Assembly (NCBI RefSeq): GCF_052115485.1
Contig: NZ_JBFRGU010000005.1
Coordinates: 248,001-312,000, forward strand
From: Microvirga sp052115485
GTDB lineage: Bacteria > Pseudomonadota > Alphaproteobacteria > Rhizobiales > Beijerinckiaceae
Length of the DNA stretch: 64,000 nucleotides
Direction: 5' to 3'
The position numbers were made by a program, and so were the translations under genes. Position 1 is the first letter of the stretch; each line of letters opens with the position of its first letter. The notes beneath the pieces are model-generated. The model did no database searches. It was not told where the DNA came from and was given only the letters and a program-made list of their open reading frames with translations. Positions 25,031 to 34,092 of this stretch are shown here, one piece after another.

Positions 25031-25816
25031 ATGAAGATCGACGAAACTGTGGCGGCCATCGTGACGGGCGGCGCATCGGGCCTGGGCGAGGCGACGGCAC
25101 GGATGCTGGTCAATGAAGGAGCGAAGGTCGCGATCTTCGACCGGGACGCCGAGCGTGGCGGCCGGGTTGCCGGGGAAATCGGCGCGATCTTCTGTGAGGC
25201 GGATGTGACGGACGAAGCCTCCCTCGACAGCGCCCTTGCAAAAGCGCGCGCGGTCAATGGCGTCGAGCGTGTGCTGGTCAATTGCGCGGGAATCGCGCCG
25301 GGTAAACGCACCGTGACGAAGAAGCGCGAGACCGGCGAGCTCGTCGCCCACGATCTGCCGAGCTTCCGGCGGGCCATCGAGATCAATCTCATCGGCACCT
25401 TCGCGATGGTCTCGAAATCTGCGGCCGCCATGGCGGGGCTCGACCCCGTGACCGCGGATGGGGGGCGTGGCGTCATCGTCAACACTTCTTCCGTCGCAGC
25501 ACAGGACGGGCAGATCGGGCAGGCAGCCTATGCGGCCTCGAAGGGCGGCGTCGCCGCTTTGAGCCTGCCTCTCGCTCGCGATCTTGCGGGGTTCGGCATC
25601 CGCGTCATGGCGATCATGCCAGGACTGTTTCACACGCCGCTGTTCGAGGGCATCGCGGAGGAATACCGCAAGGCTCTGGAAGCCAACGTGCCGTTCCCTT
25701 CACGTCTCGGCAGGCCGGCCGAATATGCGCAGCTTGTGCGCAGCATCATCGAGAACGACATGCTCAACGGTGAAGCGATCCGCCTCGACGGCGCACTGCG
25801 CATGCAGCCGAAATAG
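25031..25816 (+). CDS. SDR-family 3-hydroxyacyl-CoA dehydrogenase (HSD10-like)
   Basis: This 261-residue short-chain dehydrogenase has a Rossmann start AAIVTGGASGLGEATARML, the NCAG motif, Ser in NTSSVAAQDG and YxxxK in AAYAASKGG. The long GxxxxDLPSFRR insertion and the C-terminal PLFEGI...ENVPFPSRLG pattern point to the type II 3-hydroxyacyl-CoA dehydrogenase (17-beta-HSD10) group. That group oxidises 3-hydroxyacyl-CoA in short-chain or branched-chain fatty-acid breakdown. ATG 25031 is chosen from the GAGAAAA upstream and the fit to the family start. It converges on phhB with 5 bases between stops. Confidence 0.85.
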   Translation: MKIDETVAAIVTGGASGLGEATARMLVNEGAKVAIFDRDAERGGRVAGEIGAIFCEADVTDEASLDSALAKARAVNGVERVLVNCAGIAPGKRTVTKKRETGELVAHDLPSFRRAIEINLIGTFAMVSKSAAAMAGLDPVTADGGRGVIVNTSSVAAQDGQIGQAAYAASKGGVAALSLPLARDLAGFGIRVMAIMPGLFHTPLFEGIAEEYRKALEANVPFPSRLGRPAEYAQLVRSIIENDMLNGEAIRLDGALRMQPK

Positions 25817-25821
25817 GCGCG

Positions 25822-26130
25822 CTATTCCTGCTCCACGGTCAGCCCCGCCGCGAACTCGTTCATGTAATGGGCGAGTTCCATGTCGCGGCGGGTCAGGCCT
25901 CTCGCATCGTGAGTGGTCAAGGTCACATTCACGTTGCAATAGATGTTCGACCATTCCGGATGGTGGTTGAGTTTCTCGGCGACCATGGCGACACGGGTCA
26001 TCCAGCCGAAGGCGGCGTTGAAGTCGTCGAATACGAATCGTTTGTGAATCGCATCGCGATCCGGCAACAGCGCCCATCCCTCCAGGGCCGACAGGAGTTC
26101 GGCGCGCTCGGCTTTGTTCAGGGGCGACAT
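25822..26130 (-). CDS. phhB: 4a-hydroxytetrahydrobiopterin dehydratase (pterin carbinolamine dehydratase)
   Basis: This 102-residue protein carries the PCD/DCoH active site EKLNHHPEW and VTLTTHDARGLTRRDMELA. It recycles the pterin cofactor of aromatic amino-acid hydroxylases, or has a moonlighting role where, as in this window, no hydroxylase gene is near. The frame opens at 26160, but ATG 26130 (MSPLNKAERAELLSAL) fits the normal length of about 100 residues. Confidence 0.92.
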   Translation of the reverse strand: MSPLNKAERAELLSALEGWALLPDRDAIHKRFVFDDFNAAFGWMTRVAMVAEKLNHHPEWSNIYCNVNVTLTTHDARGLTRRDMELAHYMNEFAAGLTVEQE

Positions 26131-26193
26131 AAGGGGTTCTCCGGGACGTATCGTGTCCATAGTGATGACGCCATACGGCGGCTTTTCAAGGGG

Positions 26194-27210
26194 TCAGGCG
26201 ATCCTGAGCAGCCGAATGAGACCCACGCTGATGACGATCAGGACAATGAGCGACAGCGTTACGCTGAGCGTCACACGCCCGCCCACGCGCCCGAGCACGC
26301 GCAAATCCACGCCGAGACCGAGAGCCGCCATGGAGACGACCGTCAGCATTGTTGCGGTCGGCGTGACGAAGCGCAGAACCGGTTCCGGTATGGCGCCCCA
26401 CGAGCGCAACGCCGCGAGACACAAGAAACCCAGGATGAACCACGGCACCAGACGATTGAAGGAAAAGCTCGCGGAGCCGGTCGCGCCGCGACGCCCGGCG
26501 ATAACGGAAAGAGCGATCACCACGGGGCCGAGCATCAGGACGCGCACAAGCTTCACGAGCGTGCCGAGTTGCGTGCTCACGAGCGAGACCGGCACGGTTG
26601 CGGCCAGAACCTGCGGCACCGCATAAACGGTCAGTCCCGCTAGCACGCCATATTGCGTCGCCGACAGATCGAGCACCGGCACGAGAAGCGGCAGGCCGAG
26701 CACCACGATGACGCCGAGAATGGCGGTGAAGGCAATGGAGGAGGCGACATCGTCGGCCTTGGCACCAATCACCGGAGCGACCGCCGCGATGGCGGAGTTG
26801 CCGCAGATGGAATTGCCGCAAGCCACAAGGACCGCCATCTTGCGTGGCAGTTTCAGCAACCGGCAGAGCGTATAGCTCGCGACGATGGCGACAGCCACGA
26901 CGACGGCGATGCCGATCACGAGGCTCCATCCCGCCTGCATTACCGCCTGAAAACTGATCGAGGCGCCGAGCATCACGACGGCGATTTCAAGCAATGTCTT
27001 GGCGCTGAAGCCGATGCCGGGAACGAAACGCTGACCCGGCGTCCAGAAGGTCCGCACAGCCGTGCCGATGAGAATGGCGATGACGAGCGCTTCCAGATAG
27101 GGCCGCCCGGTCCAGTGTTCTTCCAGAAACTGCAACCCGACGGCGAGGGCCGCGATGGCAACGCAAAGGGCAATGCCCGGTATGAAATGCGCAATCCGCG
27201 AGCCGTTCAT
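26194..27210 (-). CDS. YeiH/UPF0324 family putative sulfate exporter
   Basis: This 338-residue protein has about ten membrane segments. The family sequences are ALVIAILIGTAVRTFW, LLEIAVVMLGASISF, and VACGNSICGNSAIAAVAPVI, the conserved C-G-N-S-x-C-G-N-S-A of UPF0324. Annotation as sulfate exporter comes from a few members and should be taken lightly. ATG 27210 is preferred to the frame opening at 27249. Confidence 0.9.
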   Translation of the reverse strand: MNGSRIAHFIPGIALCVAIAALAVGLQFLEEHWTGRPYLEALVIAILIGTAVRTFWTPGQRFVPGIGFSAKTLLEIAVVMLGASISFQAVMQAGWSLVIGIAVVVAVAIVASYTLCRLLKLPRKMAVLVACGNSICGNSAIAAVAPVIGAKADDVASSIAFTAILGVIVVLGLPLLVPVLDLSATQYGVLAGLTVYAVPQVLAATVPVSLVSTQLGTLVKLVRVLMLGPVVIALSVIAGRRGATGSASFSFNRLVPWFILGFLCLAALRSWGAIPEPVLRFVTPTATMLTVVSMAALGLGVDLRVLGRVGGRVTLSVTLSLIVLIVISVGLIRLLRIA

Positions 27211-27306
27211 CGCATTTTTGTCCCGATCACGGCGCGAAGGCCAAATCATAGGGTTGCGCTAACGCTCCCACGGGCGGGACGCAAGCCCATCTTCAGAGGG
27301 TTTGTC

Positions 27307-27897
27307 TCAAGCCAGAACATTGTCCTCGATGGTGTGCCAGCCGCTGCGGATCGCCAAAGGATCGCGGTCGAGGATGAGATAGCAGCCGCCACCGGGATGG
27401 GTCGGGCGGCTTTCCGTGCCGATGGCCACTCGCTGCAGATGCGCGGTGAGAAGGCATCCGACGGCCCCGTGCGACACGACGATGATGTCGCCGGTGCCGT
27501 GTTCGTTGCGCAGGACCCGGGTTATCGCATGTACGATCCGCGTCTGCGCGTCGATGGCGCGCTCCCAGCCGCGGATGCTTCTTGTCGGATGGCCGAAGAA
27601 CTCGCGCACCACGTCCCAGAATTCGGGCGGGGCGATATAGCCGGTCGCGGATCGGTCGTTCTCACCGAGATCGGGATCGGTCTTGATCGCGTGGCCAAAC
27701 TTTTCCGCGACGATGAGAGCGCCGTCGATCGCCTTTTGCTCGGTGCTGGCATAGACGGCGTCGATGGTCCCGCTGGCGATGCTCTCTGCGAAGCGTTCCA
27801 TCCGCAGACGCCCTGTCTCGGACAATGGCCACTCCGGCACAGGTTGGTTCGGGTTGATGACGACTTCGGGATGGGTGATGAAGATCAGGCGCGACAT
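27307..27897 (-). CDS. Histidine phosphatase superfamily protein with altered RHG motif
   Basis: This 196-residue protein has the phosphoglycerate-mutase-like fold. The N-terminal catalytic motif, normally RHGE, reads THPE (Thr8-His9-Pro10-Glu11). The second half has VSHGAVG and the C-terminal GWHTIED. His9 and the second histidine are kept, but the phosphate-binding arginine is lost. It may be a phosphatase with a changed substrate pocket or an inactive regulator. The sequence GIAPPEF-like APPEFWDVVREFFGHP is typical of a rhizobial subfamily I recall, without a named function. Confidence 0.8.
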   Translation of the reverse strand: MSRLIFITHPEVVINPNQPVPEWPLSETGRLRMERFAESIASGTIDAVYASTEQKAIDGALIVAEKFGHAIKTDPDLGENDRSATGYIAPPEFWDVVREFFGHPTRSIRGWERAIDAQTRIVHAITRVLRNEHGTGDIIVVSHGAVGCLLTAHLQRVAIGTESRPTHPGGGCYLILDRDPLAIRSGWHTIEDNVLA

Positions 27898-27977
27898 GAA
27901 GCAATCTTAAAGCATGATCACGCCCCATTGAAATATGATCATGTCCAAGTCATCGGTGGAAAACTTTGCAGCCGACA

Positions 27978-28514
27978 CTATCCCAGCGGATAGGCGGCTT
28001 CGACGATATAGGGGCCGCCGCCCACGGAATCGCGCGAGGAGAACAACACGAAACGCTTCGCGGTGAAGGACAGTTTCGGAAAATGTCCGCGCGTCGCGAA
28101 ATAATCGGCCACATCGATGGGCGAGGCGTCGCGTAACCGTGCGAGTGTCACGTGCGGCGTGAATTTCCGCTTCTCTGGCGGCAGGCCGACACGGCGCACG
28201 AGCCGCTCCTGCTCCGATTGCAGCTCATTGATCTCGTTGTTCGCCGACGCCTTGGCGAAGACGACGCGGGGGCGTCCGCCTCCGAAAGTGTCGAGGCTGT
28301 CGATCGTCACCGTCACCGGGCCGCGCCGACGGGTTTCTCCCAGGACCGAATAGAGATCATGGGCGGTCCGGTCGTCGATGTCGCCGATGAAGCGCAGCGT
28401 GATGTGGTAATTGTCGGGATCGATCCAGCGTGCCCCTGGCAGGCCGCCGCGATAGGTCGAGAGCCGAAGACCGATATCGGCCGGGATCTCGATGCCGGTG
28501 AACAGGCGTGGCAT
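27978..28514 (-). CDS. thpR: RNA 2',3'-cyclic phosphodiesterase (2'-5' RNA ligase family)
   Basis: This 178-residue protein has both H-x-T-x motifs of the 2H phosphoesterase fold: NYHITLRFIGD and FTPHVTLARLRD. The two histidines act on RNA 2',3'-cyclic phosphate ends; ligase activity is weak in the family. ATG 28514 (MPRLFTGIEIPAD) is the normal start. It is divergent from the DUF6356 gene across about 290 bases, in which I see nothing else. Confidence 0.92.
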   Translation of the reverse strand: MPRLFTGIEIPADIGLRLSTYRGGLPGARWIDPDNYHITLRFIGDIDDRTAHDLYSVLGETRRRGPVTVTIDSLDTFGGGRPRVVFAKASANNEINELQSEQERLVRRVGLPPEKRKFTPHVTLARLRDASPIDVADYFATRGHFPKLSFTAKRFVLFSSRDSVGGGPYIVEAAYPLG

Positions 28515-28804
28515 GGGCACCCCCTGAGGACTGGCGAACTCTTCTGCGATCATGCGGGCAGAGGGCCGCCCTCCACAATCGGCTAGAACGGACGATCAAC
28601 AGCCTTCTTCGTTCCAAAACGATGGCAAGGACCGGGCTTTTTGGTGGGTGCGGCTATTTGCGCAGGCTTAGCCGTGACCTATGCGCCCGCCAGCCTCGCC
28701 CGCGGGTCTCGATCCTTCGATTTTTACATCGCCTTTTCGGAGAGGAATCGGATTTCGCTCGGCCGGATCCTGTTCTAGGATCGGGTTCTTCAGAGGAGGC
28801 TGCG

Positions 28805-29068
28805 ATGTCCTTGAAGCAATTGTTCACCGAACATCCCGAATCGGTCGGGGAATCCTATTGGGAGCACATGGGCGTCGCCTTGAGCTTCGCCGGTCCGCTG
28901 GCGTTGGCAGCGTTCGCCGCCTTGATCCACGCGTTTCTGCCGTTTCTGTGCGTGACGACGGCCAGTGCCACCGTGAAGCGCCTTTACGCGCGCATGACGA
29001 ATCGCACGCCGAAATCCTCTCAAATCATGACGAGTGACGGTATGCTCGCTTGGGATCCGGTAATCTAA
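28805..29068 (+). CDS. DUF6356-like small membrane-associated protein
   Basis: This 87-residue protein starts after a strong AGAGGAGG site. The sequence FTEHPESVGESYWEHMGVAL, with a hydrophobic segment (LALAAFAALIHAFLPFLCV), matches a small, widespread alphaproteobacterial family. It probably spans the membrane once or lies along it. Function is unknown. The C-terminal 20 residues vary in such proteins. Confidence 0.82.
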   Translation: MSLKQLFTEHPESVGESYWEHMGVALSFAGPLALAAFAALIHAFLPFLCVTTASATVKRLYARMTNRTPKSSQIMTSDGMLAWDPVI

Positions 29069-29141
29069 AGGGTTAGAAGCGGAACGCTTAGCGCTCCTGC
29101 CGCGTCATCCTCCTACGAAGCTTTGGCGGGAGGGTTGCGAA

Positions 29142-29651
29142 ATGATCAACCGCGCATCGTTCGTTGCATTGGCGGCTGCTGCCGTTTTCATGAGTGGCGT
29201 ATCTCAATTGTCCGCTCGCGAAGTCGTCCCTTTCACCACAGGCATCGCGCCGGGAACCATTGTGATCCGTACCGCCGAACGGCGGCTTTATTTCGTGCGT
29301 GGCGACGGCAGTGCCGTGCGCTATCCCGTAGCGGTCGGGCGACGGGGCAAACAATGGACGGGTGAAGCGCGTATCGAAGGAAAATTCGTCAAACCCGCCT
29401 GGTCGCCTCCGCTTGAAGTGCGGCGCGACAATCCGAAACTCCCCGACGTGATTCCGGGCGGCGCGAGCAACAATCCCATGGGCCTGCGGGCGTTGACGCT
29501 GGATCGGGACGAATACGCGATCCACGGCACCAACCGTCCCGATTCCATCGGCACCTTTGCATCCTACGGCTGCATCCGGATGTTCAATGACGACATCGTG
29601 GATCTGTTCGAGCGCGTGAGTGTGGGAACGCGTGTGGTGGTGGACAGGTGA
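29142..29651 (+). CDS. L,D-transpeptidase (YkuD family), exported
   Basis: This 169-residue protein has a signal peptide (residues 1-25, ending LSARE) and the YkuD domain. The active-site sequence is HGTNRPDSIGT then SYGCIRM, with catalytic Cys144 and its histidine upstream. It cross-links peptidoglycan stem peptides, or attaches proteins to them, in the periplasm. It is short, with no peptidoglycan-binding domain. GGGAGGG precedes the ATG. Confidence 0.92.
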   Translation: MINRASFVALAAAAVFMSGVSQLSAREVVPFTTGIAPGTIVIRTAERRLYFVRGDGSAVRYPVAVGRRGKQWTGEARIEGKFVKPAWSPPLEVRRDNPKLPDVIPGGASNNPMGLRALTLDRDEYAIHGTNRPDSIGTFASYGCIRMFNDDIVDLFERVSVGTRVVVDR

Positions 29652-29728
29652 GGGGGAATGATACCCTCATCTTGAAACGCAGTCCTGTGGAGTGTTCGTC
29701 AGGTAGTGACTCAGCTTGGTCCGTGCTC

Positions 29729-29884
29729 TTCCCTCCCCCTTGCGGGGAGGGCAGGGGTGGGGGTTGAAAAGTCAGGGCGTTGCCTGTGATCCGATAAGCA
29801 GGAAGGCTGCTACAGCGCCAGACGTCTGAAAGTTTCCCGGTCAGACCACCCCCACCCTTCATCCCTCCCCGCAAGGGGGAGGAA
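29729..29884. repeat. MITE-like element with C-rich inverted ends (copy 3)
   Basis: Left end CTCCCCCTTGCGGGGAGGGC and right end CCTCCCCGCAAGGGGGAGG are inverted. The inner right segment (CCCGGTCAGACCACCCCCAC) matches copy 2. It makes up most of the gene-free stretch 29652-29955 between L,D-transpeptidase and the cyclopropane synthase gene; the rest shows nothing recognisable. Confidence 0.75.
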
Positions 29885-29955
29885 AAGCCTGTGCCTTATC
29901 CTTATCAAACTGAGTCACGGCCGTTCCTCAGGATGAAGTTATGCGCTTGGCTTAG

Positions 29956-31260
29956 CTATGACCGATACAGATCCGCCCGCGAGGGCGGCAGGCCCGATGG
30001 ACCGCGTGTGCGTTTGGAAACAAGCGTCTGGTTGACGCCCACGGCGCTGCGCTCGAAGGCAAGCGAACAGCCTGCGAGATAGAGCAGCCACATGCGCGTC
30101 TTCTGCGGGCCGACCTCCGCTTCGGCTTCCGCGCGGCGGGCGTTGAGGCGCTCCCACCACAGGCGTGTGGTGCGTTGGTAATGTTCGCGCCAACCCTCGA
30201 CGTCATGCACTTCAAATCCGTAACGTTCGAGATTGGCGATCGACATGCCCAAGTGATCGAGCTCGCCGCCGGGAAAGATGTAGCGCGTCAACGCTTTGTA
30301 TTCGGGCTTCAGCTTCTGGAACGCCTTGTCCGACCGTTTCGCGCGGCGCGCGATAGTGTGGTGCAGGTAGAGGCCGCGCGGCCGCAAGAGGCGATGGACG
30401 GCGCGGAAATAATCCGGGTGATTGCGAATGCCCACATGCTCGAACATGCCGATGGAAGAGATCTTGTCGAACTCGCCCTCCATCTTGGTGAAATCCTTCA
30501 CCACGACTTTCACGCGATCCTGCAAACCGAGCCGCGCGATCTTCTCTCTCGCGATTTTCGCCTGTTCTTCCGCGAGCGTGACGCCTGTCGCCTTCACGCC
30601 GTAATGCTGCGCCGCATGGCAGATGAGCGCGCCCCAGCCGCAGCCGATATCGAGAAAGCGCTCGCCCGGTTGCAGGCGTAATTTGCGGCAGATCATGTCG
30701 AGCTTGTCGATCTGCGCCTTCGCGAGATCGTCATGCCATTCCGTGAAATAGGCGCACGTGTACACCATCTCCGGATCGAGGAAGAGCCGGTAGAAATCAT
30801 TCGATACGTCGTAATGGTAAGCGACGTTCTGTTTGTTGGTTTCCGATTTTCCGTCACGGGCGTGGGGATTTTCCTTCACCCGATCGAGAGGGCGCGGCAT
30901 GGTCGCCGGCACCTTTAGGAATTGCAATGCCGTCTTGAGAGCCTTGATCTTGCCGACGTTTCGCAATTGACGGCCGATCTTGCCGCGCGGGCGCTGCGCC
31001 GCGAGATCGAAGATGGTGCCGTTCTTGAGATCGAGCAGGCCCGCCACGTGGGCATTGACCGCAGTGTCGAGGGTCGGACGCCGCAACAGGCTGGCAATCA
31101 CGCTTTCCCGCGCGATGACGAGGCGCATGGCATGTGGCGCAAGATCCTGCGGCACGGTGGAACCGTCCCACAATTCGAAGCCGAATGTCAGATCGAGCGC
31201 CCGATGAGCCTCGGCCAGGAGGTCCTTGAACATCCCCAGCCGCGCCGTTGCCCCACTCAT
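29956..31260 (-). CDS. Cyclopropane-fatty-acyl-phospholipid synthase family protein
   Basis: This 434-residue SAM-dependent enzyme has a DUF-type N-terminal domain and the methyltransferase core. Key sequences are FLDIGCGWGALICHAAQHYG, VKATGVTLAEEQ and SSIGMFEHVGIRNHPDYF. It would add a methylene bridge to unsaturated phospholipid chains at the membrane, or a methyl group in related enzymes. ATG 31260 is preferred to 31275 because of the GGGGGG ribosome site 6 bases upstream. The C-terminal tail (RTRGPSGLPPSRADLYRS) is probably unstructured. Confidence 0.9.
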   Translation of the reverse strand: MSGATARLGMFKDLLAEAHRALDLTFGFELWDGSTVPQDLAPHAMRLVIARESVIASLLRRPTLDTAVNAHVAGLLDLKNGTIFDLAAQRPRGKIGRQLRNVGKIKALKTALQFLKVPATMPRPLDRVKENPHARDGKSETNKQNVAYHYDVSNDFYRLFLDPEMVYTCAYFTEWHDDLAKAQIDKLDMICRKLRLQPGERFLDIGCGWGALICHAAQHYGVKATGVTLAEEQAKIAREKIARLGLQDRVKVVVKDFTKMEGEFDKISSIGMFEHVGIRNHPDYFRAVHRLLRPRGLYLHHTIARRAKRSDKAFQKLKPEYKALTRYIFPGGELDHLGMSIANLERYGFEVHDVEGWREHYQRTTRLWWERLNARRAEAEAEVGPQKTRMWLLYLAGCSLAFERSAVGVNQTLVSKRTRGPSGLPPSRADLYRS

Positions 31261-31343
31261 ACCACGTCCCCCCATTTACAGCACCGTAGCGGCAGGGGGA
31301 TGAGGGAACAACGTTTGTATGAAGGGTAAGAAGACGCTGTACC

Positions 31344-31583
31344 CTAGAAATCGCTGGCGAGGCCTTTGACTTCCCAATCCTCGTAGCGCACCGGCTCCAG
31401 GCCGCCACGGCCCTGAAGCTCCTTGTAGCGAGCCAATTCGGCCGCGCGCCGATCGATTTCCTTACGGCGCTCAGCTGCCTCATCGAGGGCCCGCTGGGCC
31501 TGCGGGGAAAGCGTCTTGCCGGGAGACGAGCCGGGCTGGGCGTCGCCGGCAGGGCTTGTCTGAAGGGTCTCGTTCGTGCTCAT
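31344..31583 (-). CDS. DUF1674 / SDHAF4-like protein
   Basis: This 79-residue protein has the C-terminal DUF1674 signature GRGGLEPVRYEDWEVKGLAS followed by DF-end. In eukaryotes the family (SDHAF4/Sdh8) helps flavinylated SdhA join succinate dehydrogenase; the bacterial role is inferred. The N-terminal half is a charged coil (RALDEAAERRKEIDRRAAEL). ATG 31583 is chosen because upstream in-frame residues are not family-like. Confidence 0.85.
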   Translation of the reverse strand: MSTNETLQTSPAGDAQPGSSPGKTLSPQAQRALDEAAERRKEIDRRAAELARYKELQGRGGLEPVRYEDWEVKGLASDF

Positions 31584-31769
31584 GGCTTTATCATACCCGT
31601 TCTTACGCGATCTTGGGAGAGCGTCGAACCGTTCCCACATAAAGCTCGGTCGCACGTCAATTGAAGGCGACCGCGCTCTATGCCTTTGTTAAACCGGATT
31701 TCATTCCTGCCGGATCATGCCCAGGAGCGCGACGAAATTGTCCCCTTTGGAGCTGAGGTGGAAGGCCCG

Positions 31770-32687
31770 ATGAACACCGTCAAGACTGGAATGCTGCTCG
31801 CGGCCATGACCGCGCTGTTCGGCGTCGTCGGTTATTTTCTCGGCGGCTCCACCGGCATGACGATCGCGCTGGGCATCGCGGTCGTCACGAACCTTTTCGC
31901 CTATTGGAATTCCGACCGGCTGGCGCTTGCCGCCCATCACGCGGTGGAGGTCGACGCGCGCTCGGCGCCGGAACTCGTGTCCCTCGTTCGCGACCTCGCG
32001 ACCCGCGCCGGGCTGCCGATGCCGAAGGTCTATCTCATCGACAATCCGCAGCCAAACGCATTCGCCACCGGACGAAACCCGGAAAATGCCGCGGTCGCGG
32101 CAACTACCGGCATTCTTCACATGCTCTCGCGGGAGGAGCTGGCGGGCGTCATGGCCCACGAGCTGGCGCACATCAAGAACCGCGACACCCTCACCATGAC
32201 GGTGAGCGCGACCATTGCGGGCGCGATTTCCTCCATCGCCCAGTTCGGCCTGTTCTTCGGTGGGCGCGGCAATGACCGTCCGAACGCCATGGTGGGGCTT
32301 CTCACTGCGATCATCGCGCCGCTCGCGGCCATGGTCATCCAGATGGCGATCAGCCGCTCGCGCGAATACGAGGCGGACCGGATCGGCGCGGCGATTTGCG
32401 GCCAGCCTTTGGCGCTCGCCTCGGCGCTCAACAAGATCGCGAGCGGCGTCGCGCAGATTCCGAACGAGGATGCGGAACAGCATCCCGCCACCGCGCCGCT
32501 CTTCATCATCAATCCGCTTTCCGGCCAGGGCATGGACAACTGGTTCTCGACCCATCCGGCGACGGAGAACCGCATCGCCGCGCTGCAGGCGCTGGCCCAG
32601 CAAATGGGTTCCTCTTTCACAAATCCGGCTGGGGCTCCTTCGGAGTCTCCCTGGGGATCTTCCCCGCGCCGTGGACGTTGGGGCTAA
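31770..32687 (+). CDS. htpX: Zinc metalloprotease HtpX
   Basis: This 305-residue M48 peptidase has the zinc motif HELAH with the downstream glutamate in SREYEADRIGA. Two N-terminal membrane segments (LLAAMTALFGVVGYFL and MTIALGIAVVTNLFAY) and a central pair complete it. It degrades misfolded membrane proteins. ATG 31770 gives the usual length. rsmB starts 5 bases after the stop, and the htpX-rsmB-heparinase order is well known in Rhizobiales. Confidence 0.95.
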   Translation: MNTVKTGMLLAAMTALFGVVGYFLGGSTGMTIALGIAVVTNLFAYWNSDRLALAAHHAVEVDARSAPELVSLVRDLATRAGLPMPKVYLIDNPQPNAFATGRNPENAAVAATTGILHMLSREELAGVMAHELAHIKNRDTLTMTVSATIAGAISSIAQFGLFFGGRGNDRPNAMVGLLTAIIAPLAAMVIQMAISRSREYEADRIGAAICGQPLALASALNKIASGVAQIPNEDAEQHPATAPLFIINPLSGQGMDNWFSTHPATENRIAALQALAQQMGSSFTNPAGAPSESPWGSSPRRGRWG

Positions 32688-32692
32688 ATTTC

Positions 32693-34000
32693 GTGGATCG
32701 TATCGATAATCAGACGGGGCTCGGCCCCCGCCGCCTCGCTTTCGCCGCCGTGACTGAAACGTTGAAGCGGCGCGTACCGCTCGACGACGTCCTCCTGCTC
32801 GATGAGATCGCGCAGGGCGAACCCCTGTCAGGGCGCGACGAGTCACTTGCCCGCGCCATCGCCATCGTGGTGTTCCGTCGCTTCGGCACGATCCGGCAGG
32901 CGCTGTTGGAGCGGATCGAGAAGGCCCCGAAGGACGAGCGCCTTCTCCATCTGCTCGCTGTCGGCGCGGCGCAAATCCTGTTTCTCGACGTGCCCGATCA
33001 CGCTGCCGTCGATACCGCCGTGCGGCTGGCGCAGGAGGATCCGCGCCTCCGGCATGCGAGCGGCCTGATCAACGCCGTCCTGCGCCGCCTAGCGCGGGAG
33101 CGCGATGCGATTCTGACGAATGCCGATCCCTGGATCGATACGCCCGATTGGCTGAAGAACCGGTGGATCGCCCATTACGGTGAGACGGGCGCTGCCGCGA
33201 TTGCCGAGGCGCACCGCGCGCCGGCCTCCGTCGACCTGACCGTGAAGGACAATGCCACCTCATGGGCTGAGCGTCTGAACGGAACGCTTCTGCCGACAGG
33301 CAGCATCCGGCTCTCGGAGCGAACCGCGATCCCCGATCTGCCAGGCTATGAGGAAGGCGCTTGGTGGGTGCAGGATGCCGCGGCCGCCTTGCCCGCGCGC
33401 CTTCTGAGCGCGCAAGCTGGCGAGCGCATCGCCGATCTCTGTGCCGCGCCGGGTGGAAAGACGGCCCAGCTCGCAGCCGCCGGGGCGGATGTTCTGGCCG
33501 TCGACCGTTCGGCCAAGCGGCTGGCTCGGCTCCAGGAAAACCTGACGCGCCTTCACCTGACCGCCGAGACCCGCGCTATCGACGCCGAAAAGCTCGATGA
33601 GCCGCTCTTCGACGCGATCCTGCTCGATGCTCCCTGTTCCGCCACCGGCACCCTGCGCCGCCACCCCGACGTGGCCTGGACCAAGAGCGACGCCGATGTC
33701 GCAAAACTCGCCGCGCTGCAATCGCGGCTTCTCGACAAGGCGGCAAGCCTCGTCAAACCCGGCGGACGGCTCGTTTATTGCACTTGTTCGCTGGAGATCG
33801 AGGAGGGTGAAGCGCAGGCGGAAGCCTTTCTCGCCCGTCATTCCGATTTCACACGCGCGCCGATTGTAGTGGACGAGGTGGGGGATTTGAGCGAGCTCAT
33901 CACACAGCAGGGCGATTTGCGGACGCTTCCGAGCCATCTGAGGGGGTACGGCGGTCTCGACGGGTTCTTCGCGGCGCGATTTCTGCGTACAGCGTCATGA
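32693..34000 (+). CDS. rsmB: 16S rRNA m5C methyltransferase, NusB domain plus RsmB/F domain
   Basis: This 435-residue protein has an N-terminal NusB-like RNA-binding domain (residues 1-140) and a SAM-dependent methyltransferase domain. The catalytic cysteines lie in DAPCSATGTLRRHPD and YCTCSLEIEEGE, and the SAM loop is DLCAAPGGKTAQLA. It methylates 16S rRNA (C967 in E. coli). GTG 32693, 5 bases after the htpX stop, is the likely start; the frame itself is open from 32396 inside htpX. Confidence 0.9.
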   Translation: MDRIDNQTGLGPRRLAFAAVTETLKRRVPLDDVLLLDEIAQGEPLSGRDESLARAIAIVVFRRFGTIRQALLERIEKAPKDERLLHLLAVGAAQILFLDVPDHAAVDTAVRLAQEDPRLRHASGLINAVLRRLARERDAILTNADPWIDTPDWLKNRWIAHYGETGAAAIAEAHRAPASVDLTVKDNATSWAERLNGTLLPTGSIRLSERTAIPDLPGYEEGAWWVQDAAAALPARLLSAQAGERIADLCAAPGGKTAQLAAAGADVLAVDRSAKRLARLQENLTRLHLTAETRAIDAEKLDEPLFDAILLDAPCSATGTLRRHPDVAWTKSDADVAKLAALQSRLLDKAASLVKPGGRLVYCTCSLEIEEGEAQAEAFLARHSDFTRAPIVVDEVGDLSELITQQGDLRTLPSHLRGYGGLDGFFAARFLRTAS

Positions 34001-34092
34001 GAAGCGGCCATTGGTTACGCAATGTTAACCAAACTCTCACCACTGCTCTGTTAGGCCGTGTTAATTCGGCTTGAACGAGAGGAGCGCCACGG

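Noticed and set aside
27905..27975. Possible further copy of the GATCATG repeat downstream of the histidine phosphatase (minus-strand start side)
   Set aside because: Only short pieces (ATGATCA, ATGATCATG) match; the AAGTGGAAACCGG core is absent.
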